Shown piece after piece: positions 35,413 to 44,450 of a DNA stretch of 64,000 bases. Position 1 is the first letter of the stretch. Each line of letters opens with the position of its first letter. The notes beneath the pieces were generated by a model. That model was given only the letters and a program-made list of their open reading frames with translations. It made no database searches and was not told where the DNA came from. The position numbers were made by a program, and so were the translations under genes. The DNA comes from Ignisphaera sp. (GTDB lineage: Archaea > Thermoproteota > Thermoprotei_A > Sulfolobales > Ignisphaeraceae). The DNA is taken from positions 1 through 64,000 of the forward strand of contig JAVYNU010000004.1 in NCBI GenBank assembly GCA_038735125.1, given 5' to 3'.

Positions 35413-35733
35413 TGCACCAATATAAATTTTTGATAGATAAAAGGCTTTAAATAATTATAAAAATCTGCTGTCTTTATGTTGTCTCACTATTTCATATGTC
35501 ATAGTTATTGGTATTCTATTCTTTGAGAGAATAAAATCAATTCTTCTAAGCTATAAACTTCTTAACTTATTCGATTGCTATATACGCCATATATTCCATA
35601 ACTTTTGTTGCATGAAATGCTTTATGTCTAAAATTTAGCTGTTCATTCAAAGCTGTGAGTTGAGATGCTTTAGGAGTGTTGGAGCAGGTTTATAGAAATG
35701 TGATTACATAATTGAACGATAGTTATACTGACT
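35413..35733. other. Intergenic region after the hydrogenase operon
   Basis: About 320 AT-rich bases, 3' ends of two converging transcription units. T-rich runs just after the operon stop (TTTTTGATAG near 35427) may terminate transcription. No gene, repeat or RNA structure seen. Confidence 0.4.
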
Positions 35734-36387
35734 TTATGATGTGGTGGTTTTCTCCCTAAAACGCGAATCTTCATGTTGGTTGTAGATGATTGCATTTGTT
35801 GTTTTCAACTCCTGCTTTAGTTCTGTGAGATATCTTTCAATAATTTCAATTCTTTTAATAGCCATCCTCTTTCCAGGTTCAGTAAACATCATTTTCGGCA
35901 ACTTTAGAATCTTATCATAGAAGTGCTTCAAGCTATCTTCAAGTGATCTACCTTTATTACAGCTATGTGAAAAGACTCTTGCTATGCCTATCGCCCCCAT
36001 AGCATCTAGTTTATCAGCATCACTAAGTATCTTAGCTTCAATAGCTCTGGGTTCTTTACCCTCAGAAAAGCTATGAGATTCTATGGCTTCTACAACCCTG
36101 GTTATTCTATCCTTTGGATAGTTTGCAAGCTCTAAAAGTATCCTAGCAATCTCTGCACTTCTCTTAGCATGTCCCTCATCACTATAGAGCCTCCCAATAT
36201 CATGCAGAAGAGCTACCAACTCCAAAACCTCTCTATCAACAGATTCTTCAATACTGCTAGCAATCTCCAAAGCCAGCTCTCTAACCCTTAACACGTGACC
36301 AATACCATGCGCAACATCGTCTGGAACCAGCATTATAACAAGTTTTTCTATCAAATCAACAACTCTGCTCCTCTCTCCAATAAGCAT
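35734..36387 (-). CDS. HD-domain metal-dependent phosphohydrolase
   Basis: A 217-residue HD-superfamily protein: GIGHVLRVRELALEI (first His), LVALLHDIGRLY (His-Asp pair) and KILSDADKLDAMGAIGIAR (last Asp). Such proteins (YedJ/YpgQ group) hydrolyse nucleotides or phosphoesters with divalent metals. GGGGTTGA just upstream supports ATG 36387 over TTG 36393. Stands alone. Confidence 0.85.
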   Translation of the reverse strand: MLIGERSRVVDLIEKLVIMLVPDDVAHGIGHVLRVRELALEIASSIEESVDREVLELVALLHDIGRLYSDEGHAKRSAEIARILLELANYPKDRITRVVEAIESHSFSEGKEPRAIEAKILSDADKLDAMGAIGIARVFSHSCNKGRSLEDSLKHFYDKILKLPKMMFTEPGKRMAIKRIEIIERYLTELKQELKTTNAIIYNQHEDSRFREKTTTS

Positions 36388-36460
36388 ATTCAACCCCGAA
36401 AAATGGCTTTTAAAGAATTGGATAATGTTAATAGATTAAAAATGTGATCTATTTTATAAT

Positions 36461-37177
36461 TTAAACCAGGGATGGTGCTGACGCTGGAGCGGGTGGTTGT
36501 GGAGTTGTCTTAAGTCTTTCAATGCTTCTACCAAGGGCTATATACATAAGTATCCATGCTACGAACATTGCAAATGGTATGATTATGCCTAGTATGAAGA
36601 GTATTCCAGCTGCTAGATAAAGACCATCATGTTCAACATCATTAAATTTAAATGCAAGTATTATAATCCCTATATAGCCTAGGATCACAAGTATCAAACT
36701 AATTATTATTATAACCATACCGGCAGCTAGCGCCATAAGAGCTCCTCCTGTAATGAATTGCCCACCGTGAGACATAGTGGCAGGGAGATAGAAGATGATC
36801 CCCATAACAGCAACAATAATTCCTACTATTAACAGTATCACTCCCCATACATATCCAATTCTTATAAGTGTTGAAGCTGTTGAGAACCTGTCATCGACTT
36901 TGGAAAGCCTTCTAACACCTGGAACCAACCCCATATACAAGCCAATCAAAATCACTGTAAATCCTATGAGCAAAAAGATTATAGCTACAATGCTTCCAAA
37001 TATTGCATGTAGTACATTGTGTGGAGCTGCAGGTGCTGCTAATATCGTTGGCATTGACAACACTATCATCAGGTCTCCAATACCGGTGAGCAGGTATCCT
37101 ATCACCATTAGCAGTGCTACTGATCTAATCTTCTGTAGAGGCTCTGCCAATGATGGGCTAGCAGCTGGTGTAGACAC
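36461..37177 (-). CDS. DUF973-family membrane protein
   Basis: A 238-residue protein with six or so hydrophobic helices and a Pro/Ala-rich C-terminus (TTPQPPAPASAPSLV). The layout (LLMVIGYLLTGIGDL, YVWGVILLIVGIIVAVMGII, NDVEHDGLYLAAGILFILGI) matches the crenarchaeal DUF973 family, function unknown. GTG start, about 8 bases from the transcription start predicted from the TATA box, so nearly leaderless. Divergent from sppA. Confidence 0.75.
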   Translation of the reverse strand: MSTPAASPSLAEPLQKIRSVALLMVIGYLLTGIGDLMIVLSMPTILAAPAAPHNVLHAIFGSIVAIIFLLIGFTVILIGLYMGLVPGVRRLSKVDDRFSTASTLIRIGYVWGVILLIVGIIVAVMGIIFYLPATMSHGGQFITGGALMALAAGMVIIIISLILVILGYIGIIILAFKFNDVEHDGLYLAAGILFILGIIIPFAMFVAWILMYIALGRSIERLKTTPQPPAPASAPSLV

Positions 37178-37210
37178 CTCTCTACACCAACATTGTTTAT
37201 GAAGAGCAGA

Positions 37211-37220
37211 TATATATAAA
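37211..37220 (-). promoter_or_regulatory. TATA box of the DUF973 gene
   Basis: TTTATATATA on the minus strand, about 34 bases before GTG 37177, giving a very short leader. Confidence 0.55.
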
Positions 37221-37278
37221 TTATTGAATTTACTTGGATTTGTTTGCCCTAGGCGACTTCTTCACCGCTACAATAAAT

Positions 37279-37288
37279 GTTTATATAT
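37279..37288 (+). promoter_or_regulatory. TATA box of sppA
   Basis: GTTTATATAT, 33 bases before ATG 37321. Initiation about 25 bases downstream excludes the upstream ATG 37234 and fixes the shorter SppA start. Confidence 0.6.
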
Positions 37289-37320
37289 CTATCTACTGCA
37301 TAGTGTATTTGGTGCTATTT

Positions 37321-38271
37321 ATGAAGAGAAGGACATTGCTAATTATAATAGTTTCGATGGCTGTTATTGCATCGATTGTTTTGGGGGTTACCATATGGTC
37401 TTTCATGCAGCAGATTGAGAGACTGAGGATAGGGGCAGTAGCATTGATAGAGCTCAGCGGGACTATAAGCTATAGCAGCGCTTCTCTAAATATAGTTTCA
37501 AGCGGCTCTATAACACCATCCGATGTGAAGTACTATGTAGATCAAGCCCTCTCTGACCCATCTATAAAAGCTGTTGTCATATCAATTAACAGTCCAGGTG
37601 GGTCTGCGGCGGCATCTGAAGAGATATACCAGTTGATTAAGAGGTTGGCCAAGTCGAAGCCTGTTGTCGTCTATTCCCCAGAGGTTTTGGCTAGTGGCGG
37701 CTACTACATCTCTCTACCAGCACAAAAAATTGTGGTGAATCCACATGCACTTGTAGGCTCTGTTGGCGCTGTCATGGAGATCATTAACATTGAGGATCTC
37801 CTCAATAAGCTCGGGGTCAATGTAACTGTGCTAAAATCTGGTGTGTACAAGGATATCACATCCCCGTTTAGGCCACCGACGCAAAAAGAGATTGGGATTC
37901 TGCAGGACATCATCAATAAGACTGCCCAGGTATTCATAGAGAGGGTCAGGGAACACAGAAACATTAGCGATAGCGAAGTTTTCCAGGCGAGGATATACCT
38001 TGGCGAAGACGCTGTCAAAGTGGGTTTGGCAGACTATGTCGGCACACTAGACGACGCGGTCAATATAGCTAGGCAACTAGCTGGCCTATCTCCACAGGCA
38101 CCAGTTATAAAGATCGAGAAGCCAAAGGGCTTGCTACAACAGCTTCTAGGCTTAGATATTGGGATCAAAGGTGTTGAGATAAAAATTGGCGGACCAAGTA
38201 ACTTAGAAAGCTATTTATCAACAGAGTTCGTGGGCAAGCCACTATACCTGTGGATGCCCAGCCCAAGCTAA
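37321..38271 (+). CDS. sppA: Signal peptide peptidase SppA, S49 family
   Basis: A 316-residue membrane-anchored serine peptidase. After MKRR comes one N-terminal membrane helix (about 5-25), then the S49 domain: SINSPGGSAAASEEIY, SPEVLASGGYYISLPA with the catalytic Ser, GSVGAVMEI, and LKSGVYKDITSPFRPPT with the catalytic Lys. ATG 37321 is chosen because GGTG lies 7 bases upstream and the TATA box is at 37279. The C-terminal 40 residues are unlike standard SppA. Role: cleaves remnant signal peptides in the membrane. Confidence 0.9.
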   Translation: MKRRTLLIIIVSMAVIASIVLGVTIWSFMQQIERLRIGAVALIELSGTISYSSASLNIVSSGSITPSDVKYYVDQALSDPSIKAVVISINSPGGSAAASEEIYQLIKRLAKSKPVVVYSPEVLASGGYYISLPAQKIVVNPHALVGSVGAVMEIINIEDLLNKLGVNVTVLKSGVYKDITSPFRPPTQKEIGILQDIINKTAQVFIERVREHRNISDSEVFQARIYLGEDAVKVGLADYVGTLDDAVNIARQLAGLSPQAPVIKIEKPKGLLQQLLGLDIGIKGVEIKIGGPSNLESYLSTEFVGKPLYLWMPSPS

Positions 38272-38600
38272 TCTAGATGCAAACCAGTTTTAGAGTTATG
38301 GCTTTTAGCATTAAATAAAAATTAGATCCTTAGACCATAAATGCATTGAAAACCTCTCTTTAACTTCGAATTTTTGTTCTGAAATCCAATGCAAGCAACA
38401 GGGACATACATTACCCAGAGCTAGCTATGCGAGGGTATGGTCAGGGTATACTAAATGTTTTGTTCAATTGTTTTCAGAGCTGTGTAATTATTGATCATGA
38501 GGCTTGTTGGGGGGTATAAGCATCATTAGCTTAATGCTCTCATCTATATACAGATATATACTTTAGATATCTACAGAAAAATATCTTTGGCTGATCAGAT
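38272..38600. other. Intergenic region before the SDR gene
   Basis: About 330 bases without a gene. The last 60 bases are AT-rich with several ATATAT tracts (38548-38575), one of which should be the TATA element of the SDR gene. A minus-strand stretch with TAGATGA...ATGATG was considered as a guide RNA but has no D boxes. Confidence 0.4.
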
Positions 38601-39518
38601 ATGGGCATGGACAGATTTGTTGGAAAGGTATGTGTTGTGACCGGTGGTGCTAGGGGGATAGGCGCTGCCATAGCTTATAGACTGGGTTTAGAGGGGTGCA
38701 AAGTAGCTATACTAGATATTGACAGTGATGCTGGTGAGCATAGGGTTAAGATATTTGGTTCTAGGGGCATAGAATCAATTTTTGTATATGCTGATGTATC
38801 TAATGAAGAGCATGTTAGAGATGCTATGGACACTGTCTACAAAAGGTTCAAAGCTATAAACGTTCTTGTTAATAATGCTGGAATAGGATTCCATGGCAAG
38901 AGTTTAGAGGAGCAGTCACTAGATGAGTGGAAAAGGGTTATAGATGTTAATCTTACTGGCCCCTGGTTATGCTCGAAACATGCTGTTAGGTATATGAAGA
39001 TGAACGGCGGTGTTATAATCAATATTGCTTCTACAAGAGCATTTCAGTCAGAGCCAAATACAGAGCCGTACTCGGCTTCCAAAGGTGGGTTAGTGGCGTT
39101 GACACACTCTTTAGCGATATCCCTTGCAAGATATGGCATAAGAGTTGTTTCCATCTCGCCTGGCTGGGTAGATACATCAGCTTGGCAGATCCCACCAAAA
39201 GAGTCTAGGCTATCACCATTGGATCACATGTGGCACCCTGCTGGAAGGGTTGGGAGACCAGAGGATATAGCTACTCTAGTAGCCTTTCTAGCATCTGATG
39301 AAGCATCATGGATAACTGGTGTGAATATAGTTATAGATGGTGGTGTATCCGCTAAGATGGTGTACCTAGATGAGAACGTTATTGAAGAGGGCTTGGCAAT
39401 GCTCTTCCAAGACAGGGATCTTGGGAAGATGTTTAGAGAACTTATTGAGAGGGTTAAGGGGTATAGAAGTGTAGAAGATGCTAAGAAGAAACTTGGGGAA
39501 ATCCTAAAAACACTGTAG
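38601..39518 (+). CDS. Short-chain dehydrogenase/reductase with C-terminal extension
   Basis: A 305-residue SDR: TGGARGIGAAIAYRL binds NAD(P), NVLVNNAGIGFHG and the catalytic set (Ser at IASTRAFQ, YSASKGGL with Tyr-x3-Lys) are present, plus SPGWVDTSAW. The last 55 residues after the normal end at WITGVNIVIDGG form an extra charged helical tail. Asp after the second strand (ILDIDSD) suggests NAD preference. Substrate unknown. Encoded 75 bases before the beta-hydroxyacid dehydrogenase gene on the same strand. Confidence 0.87.
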   Translation: MGMDRFVGKVCVVTGGARGIGAAIAYRLGLEGCKVAILDIDSDAGEHRVKIFGSRGIESIFVYADVSNEEHVRDAMDTVYKRFKAINVLVNNAGIGFHGKSLEEQSLDEWKRVIDVNLTGPWLCSKHAVRYMKMNGGVIINIASTRAFQSEPNTEPYSASKGGLVALTHSLAISLARYGIRVVSISPGWVDTSAWQIPPKESRLSPLDHMWHPAGRVGRPEDIATLVAFLASDEASWITGVNIVIDGGVSAKMVYLDENVIEEGLAMLFQDRDLGKMFRELIERVKGYRSVEDAKKKLGEILKTL

Positions 39519-39593
39519 AGCTGTTTTACATAAGGAGCAACACTAAAAATTTTATATATGACTACACAAAAACCCTAATTGGTGGCATAGACT

Positions 39594-40478
39594 ATGAGAA
39601 TAGGGGTTATAGGAACAGGTATAATGGGGTCTAATCTAGCCAAATGCCTCTCTTCTAAGGGTATAGATGTAAATATTTATAGCAGAAGCTATGAGAAGGC
39701 AGTAAAGATAGCTTCTGAGATAGGCGGGAAAGCCTATGACGATGTTAAGAAGCTTGTAGCTGATAACGATGCCGTGATTGTTTTTGTTACCGATGATAGT
39801 GCTGTACTCGATGTTGCTACCGCCATAGCTTCTGGGGGCAGATTTAAAAGAGGACTATTGATAAACGCTAGCACAGTAGTGCCATCAACTAGTATTGCAG
39901 CAATGAAGATTCTCAGAAATGCTGGTGTAAACTATTTAGAGTCTCCTGTTTATGGAAGTGGTGATGAGGCTAGGGAATGCAGGCTCTTATCAATGGTTGG
40001 AGGAGATAAGAACCTATTTGAGGAGAGCAAAAAGATTTTCGAGTTGTATAGCCAGAGGGTTATATATGTTGGCGAAGTTCCAAAGGCTATGACACTCAAG
40101 CTAGCGTTAAACCACATAGGCCTGTCCATACCGGGTATATTAGCAGAGTCTCTAGCACTCCTAACAGCATGGGATGTAGACATAGACGTTTTTAGAGAAG
40201 TTGCAAAGAATCTTTGGTTTGGCTCTATCATTGAGAGGTACTGGAGTAGAGTATTTGAGGAGAGGCCACCCAGATTCAAAACTTGGATGGCTGGAAAAGA
40301 CTATATGTGTATAGCATCAGCATTAAAAGAGAAGAGGATACCGTCGATAGTAGCAGAAGCAATGTCAACCCTATATATGATGGCTAGTTCAACAGGATAT
40401 AGAGAAAAAGACTATCCACAAATAGCAAAATATTTCATAGAGCTTGCCAACAAAACAAAGACACTAGAAAACAGCTAA
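39594..40478 (+). CDS. Beta-hydroxyacid dehydrogenase (3-hydroxyisobutyrate dehydrogenase family)
   Basis: A 294-residue NAD(P)-dependent enzyme. GVIGTGIMGSNLAKCL is the signature Rossmann motif, ESPVYGSGDEARECRLLSMV the substrate loop, KLALNHIGLS holds the catalytic Lys, and CIASALKEKRIPSI closes the family. Candidates: 3-hydroxyisobutyrate, tartronate semialdehyde or gamma-hydroxybutyrate. GGTGG stands 11 bases upstream of ATG and a TATA-like TTTTATATA lies near 39549. Could relate to the MMSDH-like enzyme at 9689 but that is distant. Confidence 0.88.
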   Translation: MRIGVIGTGIMGSNLAKCLSSKGIDVNIYSRSYEKAVKIASEIGGKAYDDVKKLVADNDAVIVFVTDDSAVLDVATAIASGGRFKRGLLINASTVVPSTSIAAMKILRNAGVNYLESPVYGSGDEARECRLLSMVGGDKNLFEESKKIFELYSQRVIYVGEVPKAMTLKLALNHIGLSIPGILAESLALLTAWDVDIDVFREVAKNLWFGSIIERYWSRVFEERPPRFKTWMAGKDYMCIASALKEKRIPSIVAEAMSTLYMMASSTGYREKDYPQIAKYFIELANKTKTLENS

Positions 40479-40925
40479 AACATGAATCAAATAGCTATAA
40501 ACCTAACAGATTTTTGGAAGTATTGCCCAGCCTAATAAGTTAAAACCGCATTAAGTAAGTCGCTGTTCTATTACCATTAACCGAGGCATTTAACCAATCA
40601 TTCTAGATTCTATATAGTTACTAGAGCTATGAGTAGAACTATGGGTAAGGATTAAAGCTAAGATTGTTTTGTTCAAAACCAGTTCTCTGGTCTTGGGTTA
40701 ACACCATCTCCTCGCAAGGTTTTATCATGGCTATTCTAAAGCTCTTTTACTAAAATACTATTTATAGTCTCCCAGTGTAGTGGTCTCCGCCACTTACTGT
40801 TTATCTATACCCTAAACAATCTTTGCTAAACTTGAGATCGAATGTGCTTTGGCTAAGCTGTTATATTCACACAAGCTAAATTTATATTCCGTTTAATGCA
40901 AATTTTGTTTGTGAGGCGTTGTTTA
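40479..40925. other. Intergenic region with one strong hairpin
   Basis: About 450 bases without a credible gene. At 40773-40799 CAGTGTAGTGG can pair with CCACTTACTG around a 6-base loop, about 10 pairs with one mismatch, and ACCAG-TTCT-CTGGT forms a small hairpin near 40678-40692. A TATA-like CTATTTATAG lies at 40758-40767. This might be a small RNA; no family is recognised. The Hsp20 promoter is AAATTTATATTC near 40875. Confidence 0.4.
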
Positions 40926-41438
40926 ATGGAGGAAGATGATTGGGACGAGTTTTATAGAATGGCTCGAGAAATCTTTAATAAGTTGTTCAACGAGTTTCTA
41001 AAGGACTTTAATGATCTGTTTGAATACCTTGGAGAGGATCCCAGTAATAGAAGATTCTATGGTTTTAAAATAGAGATTGGGCCAGACGGTGTACCAAAGA
41101 TATATAGATTTGGCGATGAGTGGCAAGATAAACCAAGGGTTACTGTAGTAGATGAGAAGCCGGGTGTTGATGAGCCTCTAGTAGATGTTTATGACGAGGG
41201 TAATTCTATAAGAGTTGTAGTTGAGTTTCCAGGGGTTAGCGAGCAGGATATAGCTGTTGCACCTATTGACGATAGACACCTTCTTTTAGAGGTTGTCGAC
41301 GGCTACAAAAGGTATAGAAAAGAGATTGAGTTACCAGCTGATGTAGAGTCTGGATCCATTAAGCACTCTTACAGGAATGGACTAATAGAGATAGTTGCTT
41401 TGAAAAAGCGGAAGAGGATAGAGAGAGACCAACACTAA
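40926..41438 (+). CDS. hsp20: Small heat shock protein, Hsp20/alpha-crystallin family
   Basis: A 170-residue chaperone. The alpha-crystallin domain (about 75-165) has PLVDVYDEGNSIRVVVEFPG, IELPADVESGSIKHSY and RNGLIEIVALKK, the last matching the usual NGVLEVxxPK. The acidic N-terminus (MEEDDWDEFYRMAREI) is an oligomerisation arm. ATG 40926 is preferred over 40896: the TATA box near 40875 would start transcription around 40903. Confidence 0.88.
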   Translation: MEEDDWDEFYRMAREIFNKLFNEFLKDFNDLFEYLGEDPSNRRFYGFKIEIGPDGVPKIYRFGDEWQDKPRVTVVDEKPGVDEPLVDVYDEGNSIRVVVEFPGVSEQDIAVAPIDDRHLLLEVVDGYKRYRKEIELPADVESGSIKHSYRNGLIEIVALKKRKRIERDQH

Positions 41439-41704
41439 CACCCACAAATTTCTGGTTATTGTAGCCTCAATTTTTGATTATATCTAACCACTTATATGAG
41501 TGACTAGAACTATGATCAAAGATGCAAAGTTCAATGACAACAATTATTCTTACCACCCTTTCCCACTTCTTGTCAAATGTATAACAGCAATGGGTTTGCA
41601 CAAAGCTTTGTCAATTCTAACACTATTTGGATATGGGTATCAGGTATTCCATGCACTAGACAAGCAACTTGTTATCACTTGTTGGTGGCAACAGCTCTAT
41701 AGCT

Positions 41705-42268
41705 TCAAAAAAGTTTTATGAGTAGTATTCCTTCTGATGTAGGGATTGTGAAAACCATGTAGTTTCTACCTTCAATAACATCTTTGTAGAAGTTGTGTAC
41801 CATGTATGCATTGTGAAATGCTATAACACCTCCACCTGCAATCTTGCTCAAAGCCCTTACAAGAAATGCTCTATATAAATTCTTATCTATATCAACGAAT
41901 GCGAAGTTTATATCACCGTCTCCAAAGGTTTCGATAAAGTCTACAGCATTTTGATTCACTACTTCCACATCTACACATCTAGTAGTTATCTTACTGAAAT
42001 TCTTTTTCAAAACTTCATATCTCTCCCTATTCCACTCCACAGCAAACACAGTGCCTCTAACACATAGATCTTCGAGAGGGGCAACTATCCAGAGAGTTGA
42101 ATAGCCCACACCAGCACCAGCATCAACAGCTATAAACTTTCCGTAACGATTAACCATTGTAGATATAATTGTGTATAGAACCAGCCCATCCTCCCTATCA
42201 ATTCTTGGCACAAACATTCTATCAGATATATCCTCGAAATACTCAATGAAATCGAGTAACCTGTTCAA
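41705..42268 (-). CDS. SAM-dependent methyltransferase, class I
   Basis: A 187-residue class I methyltransferase: FIAVDAGAGVGYSTLW is the SAM-binding motif I, VFAVEWNRERYEVLKKNF motif II, NFAFVDIDKNLYRAF motif IV and VIAFHNAYMVH close the core. Resembles small O-methyltransferases (COG4122-like). TTG start with GGTTGATATAA upstream, which may combine TATA and ribosome-binding functions. Substrate unknown. Confidence 0.8.
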   Translation of the reverse strand: MNRLLDFIEYFEDISDRMFVPRIDREDGLVLYTIISTMVNRYGKFIAVDAGAGVGYSTLWIVAPLEDLCVRGTVFAVEWNRERYEVLKKNFSKITTRCVDVEVVNQNAVDFIETFGDGDINFAFVDIDKNLYRAFLVRALSKIAGGGVIAFHNAYMVHNFYKDVIEGRNYMVFTIPTSEGILLIKLF

Positions 42269-42402
42269 TTATATCAACCATGTAGTAACAATTTCTATTC
42301 TACATAATCGATCTAATAAACTTGTGTCAAATAATACATTAAGTTGCGATCGAAAGCATTGCCCCTTATAATGGGAGGGAATCAGAGCTTCTTGCCCGCT
42401 CA

Positions 42403-42461
42403 TTTCTTCAGTCTGATCTAGGTTCATCATATTTCAGCCCGGATTTCACTCATCAAATATG
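42403..42461 (-). ncRNA. C/D box small guide RNA
   Basis: Minus strand, 5' to 3': box C TTGATGA (42456-42450), 12-base guide GTGAAATCCGGG (42449-42438), box D' CTGA (42437-42434), 3-base spacer, box C' ATGATGA (42430-42424), 12-base guide ACCTAGATCAGA (42423-42412), box D CTGA (42411-42408). All four boxes, both 12-base guides and the short spacer follow the archaeal C/D sRNA rules that direct 2'-O-methylation by fibrillarin. By the N+5 rule the target bases would be G in CCCGGAUUUCAC and A in UCUGAUCUAGGU. An AT-rich TATA-like stretch lies at 42471-42486. Confidence 0.85.
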
Positions 42462-42627
42462 CTTCAATCGTTTAAATCTATTAATCTGTTTTTAGAAACA
42501 TATATCTTTATAATAACTTTTGTGGATGGCAAAGGCTTTGACTGGAGTCTCTTTAGAAAAGCTGTTGGATGATGCTACAATCAACTCTATGACAATATTT
42601 TAGGTCTAGATAGCGAGATCTATGGTT

Positions 42628-44043
42628 TTAGCTAACTATTCTCTGAATCTCTATTCTTTGCCTAGGCTCTTTTAATCCATATGTTGCTATGACTAGGTCT
42701 CCGTAGCTTACATATCCAAGCTCTATGGCTTTCTGCACCGTTTTTTGAAGACCTTCTTCATAGTTGTTTGATTCTACGCGGAGTGGCTGTATCCCCCATA
42801 GTATAGCCAGTTTTCTCATTATGGATATGTTTGAGGAGCCTACATAAACTGGTATTGTTGGTCTTAGCGATGATATTCTCTTTGCTGTGTTTCCGTATAG
42901 GCTGAAAACAACAAGCTTGGCATTCATATCCTCTGCAAGCTCTATAACACCCTTTGCAAACATTAGCCTCAGCTCACTTATGTTTTTCCTAGCTTTCTTG
43001 GCTATGTCCTCGAACTCGCTTTTGAGTGTGCTTCTCTCTACAAAGTTAACAATTTTTATCAGCCACGACACAGCCTCTAGAGGGTACTTGCCGACAGCCG
43101 TCTCCCCAGTCAGCATCAAAGCATCTACACCCATCTCAACAGCTGTACTAACATCAACAACCTCTGCTCTTGTTGGAACAGGTTTCTCAACCATTGACTC
43201 TAGAAGCTGTGTTGCCACAATAACTGGCTTTCTGTGTTGCAGAGCCTTGTCAACAATTGTGCTCTGAAGAGAGTGTATCTCCTCTAACCCAAAGTTCATC
43301 CCCAGATCCCCTCTTGCAACCAGAACAACATCGCTTTTCCCAATAATCTCATCTAGATTCTTTATAGCACTCTTGGTCTCTATCTTAGCTATTATCCCAA
43401 TGTCTTCTCTTCCAACCCTCCTAAGATAGTCCCTTAGAATATCTATGTCGCTCCCACTCCTAACATAGCTAAGCCCAATATAGTCGAAATCATGGGCTAT
43501 AGCAAACTTCACATTGTTCATATCAGCCTCGCTAAGAGGTGGCAGATCAATCTCCTTATTGTATACAGTAACAGCTTTTCTAGATGTTATAACAGATTCT
43601 GTTAGAGCAGTTATCTCAATGTAGTCTGTCTGAATCTCTGAGACCCTGAGCCTCGTTCTCCCATCATCCATGACAAGAATGTCCCCCTCCTCAACAGCAT
43701 CAAAAAACTTGTTTATAGGCATTGGAATAATCTTCTCATTTCCACCTTTAGCCTCTAGACCAGATACAATACGAGCGGTTTCACCTTTCTTCAAAACTAT
43801 AGGTTGCTCAACCCTGCCAATCCTAATTGAAGGCCCTTGCAGATCACCTATCAAAGCAACTGGTCTTCCAAGTTTGCTTTCAGCAGACCTAATTGCTTCA
43901 ACATATTTTGCCCAATCCTCGGGAGAACCATGAGAGAAGTTTATTCGAAACCCTGAGACCCCAGCCTTAATCATACTTAAAATCGTTGCAGCATCACTAC
44001 TTGCAGGGCCTATAGATGCTATAACCTTTGTGAATAAAGGCAT
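42628..44043 (-). CDS. pyk: Pyruvate kinase
   Basis: A 471-residue pyruvate kinase, PEP + ADP to pyruvate + ATP. KVIASIGPASSD, RINFSHGSPEDW, IIAKIETKSAIKNLDEII (catalytic Lys and metal Glu), DLGMNFGLEEI and MLTGETAVGKYPLEAV are all standard; the C-terminal domain ends with TYGLKEPRQ. ATG 44043 is preferred to 44058 since GGTGA lies 8 bases upstream. A TATA box AAATATTTATACC is near 44088-44100. Stands alone. Confidence 0.95.
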   Translation of the reverse strand: MPLFTKVIASIGPASSDAATILSMIKAGVSGFRINFSHGSPEDWAKYVEAIRSAESKLGRPVALIGDLQGPSIRIGRVEQPIVLKKGETARIVSGLEAKGGNEKIIPMPINKFFDAVEEGDILVMDDGRTRLRVSEIQTDYIEITALTESVITSRKAVTVYNKEIDLPPLSEADMNNVKFAIAHDFDYIGLSYVRSGSDIDILRDYLRRVGREDIGIIAKIETKSAIKNLDEIIGKSDVVLVARGDLGMNFGLEEIHSLQSTIVDKALQHRKPVIVATQLLESMVEKPVPTRAEVVDVSTAVEMGVDALMLTGETAVGKYPLEAVSWLIKIVNFVERSTLKSEFEDIAKKARKNISELRLMFAKGVIELAEDMNAKLVVFSLYGNTAKRISSLRPTIPVYVGSSNISIMRKLAILWGIQPLRVESNNYEEGLQKTVQKAIELGYVSYGDLVIATYGLKEPRQRIEIQRIVS

Positions 44044-44125
44044 TGTCATTTTCACCAAGCCTATAGCTTATACCAACCTTGTTTATAGGGGTATAAATAT
44101 TTGATCAACAGCATTGTTAGAATTA

Positions 44126-44362
44126 TCAACTCTGCTGAGAAACCTCGACAATAATCTTGTTTGCAACCCCTCTCGAAAGAGCGACCACCCTACCAAAACC
44201 ACTGTCAAGAGCTACTATGACATGGCCAGAGCTATTGTCTATAACCTTTATCTTCGCCCCATTGACAAACCCCATTCCTATCAGCCTTGCCTTCAGCCCT
44301 GGACCCGCAACAATGTCTACTACCGTAGCTACTGTATTTGGTGGCAGATCCGCTAGATACAC
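44126..44362 (-). CDS. feoA: FeoA, SH3-like ferrous iron transport accessory protein
   Basis: A 78-residue FeoA: YLADLPPNTVATVVDIVAG, LKARLIGMGFVNGAKIKV and GRVVALSRGVANKIIVE form the SH3-like fold. It regulates FeoB, encoded 88 bases upstream on the same strand. GTG start with GAGG nine bases upstream. It has its own operator-promoter element (44412-44437), nearly identical to that of feoB. Confidence 0.9.
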   Translation of the reverse strand: MYLADLPPNTVATVVDIVAGPGLKARLIGMGFVNGAKIKVIDNSSGHVIVALDSGFGRVVALSRGVANKIIVEVSQQS

Positions 44363-44411
44363 CTTTAATCGCCTCTGCGATAACTAATCCACTCTAAAAT
44401 TTTTTGCTAGA

Positions 44412-44437
44412 GTTAATAAGTTTGACTAGTCTAAAAT
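44412..44437 (-). promoter_or_regulatory. Operator and promoter element of feoA
   Basis: Minus-strand ATTTTAGAC-TAGTC-AAACTTATTAAC. TTTAGACTAGTCAAA is close to palindromic, with GACTAGTC at its centre; CTTATTAAC is in TATA position about 50 bases before GTG 44362. The flanks are identical to the feoB element at 46591-46617, implying binding of one iron-responsive repressor (DtxR/MDR1-type, inferred). Confidence 0.65.
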
Positions 44438-44450
44438 CTTTAGAAGCAAT

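Noticed and set aside
38495..38560. Minus-strand TAGATGA...ATGATG as a C/D box RNA
   Set aside because: No CTGA D boxes at guide distance; the TATA tract belongs to the SDR promoter.
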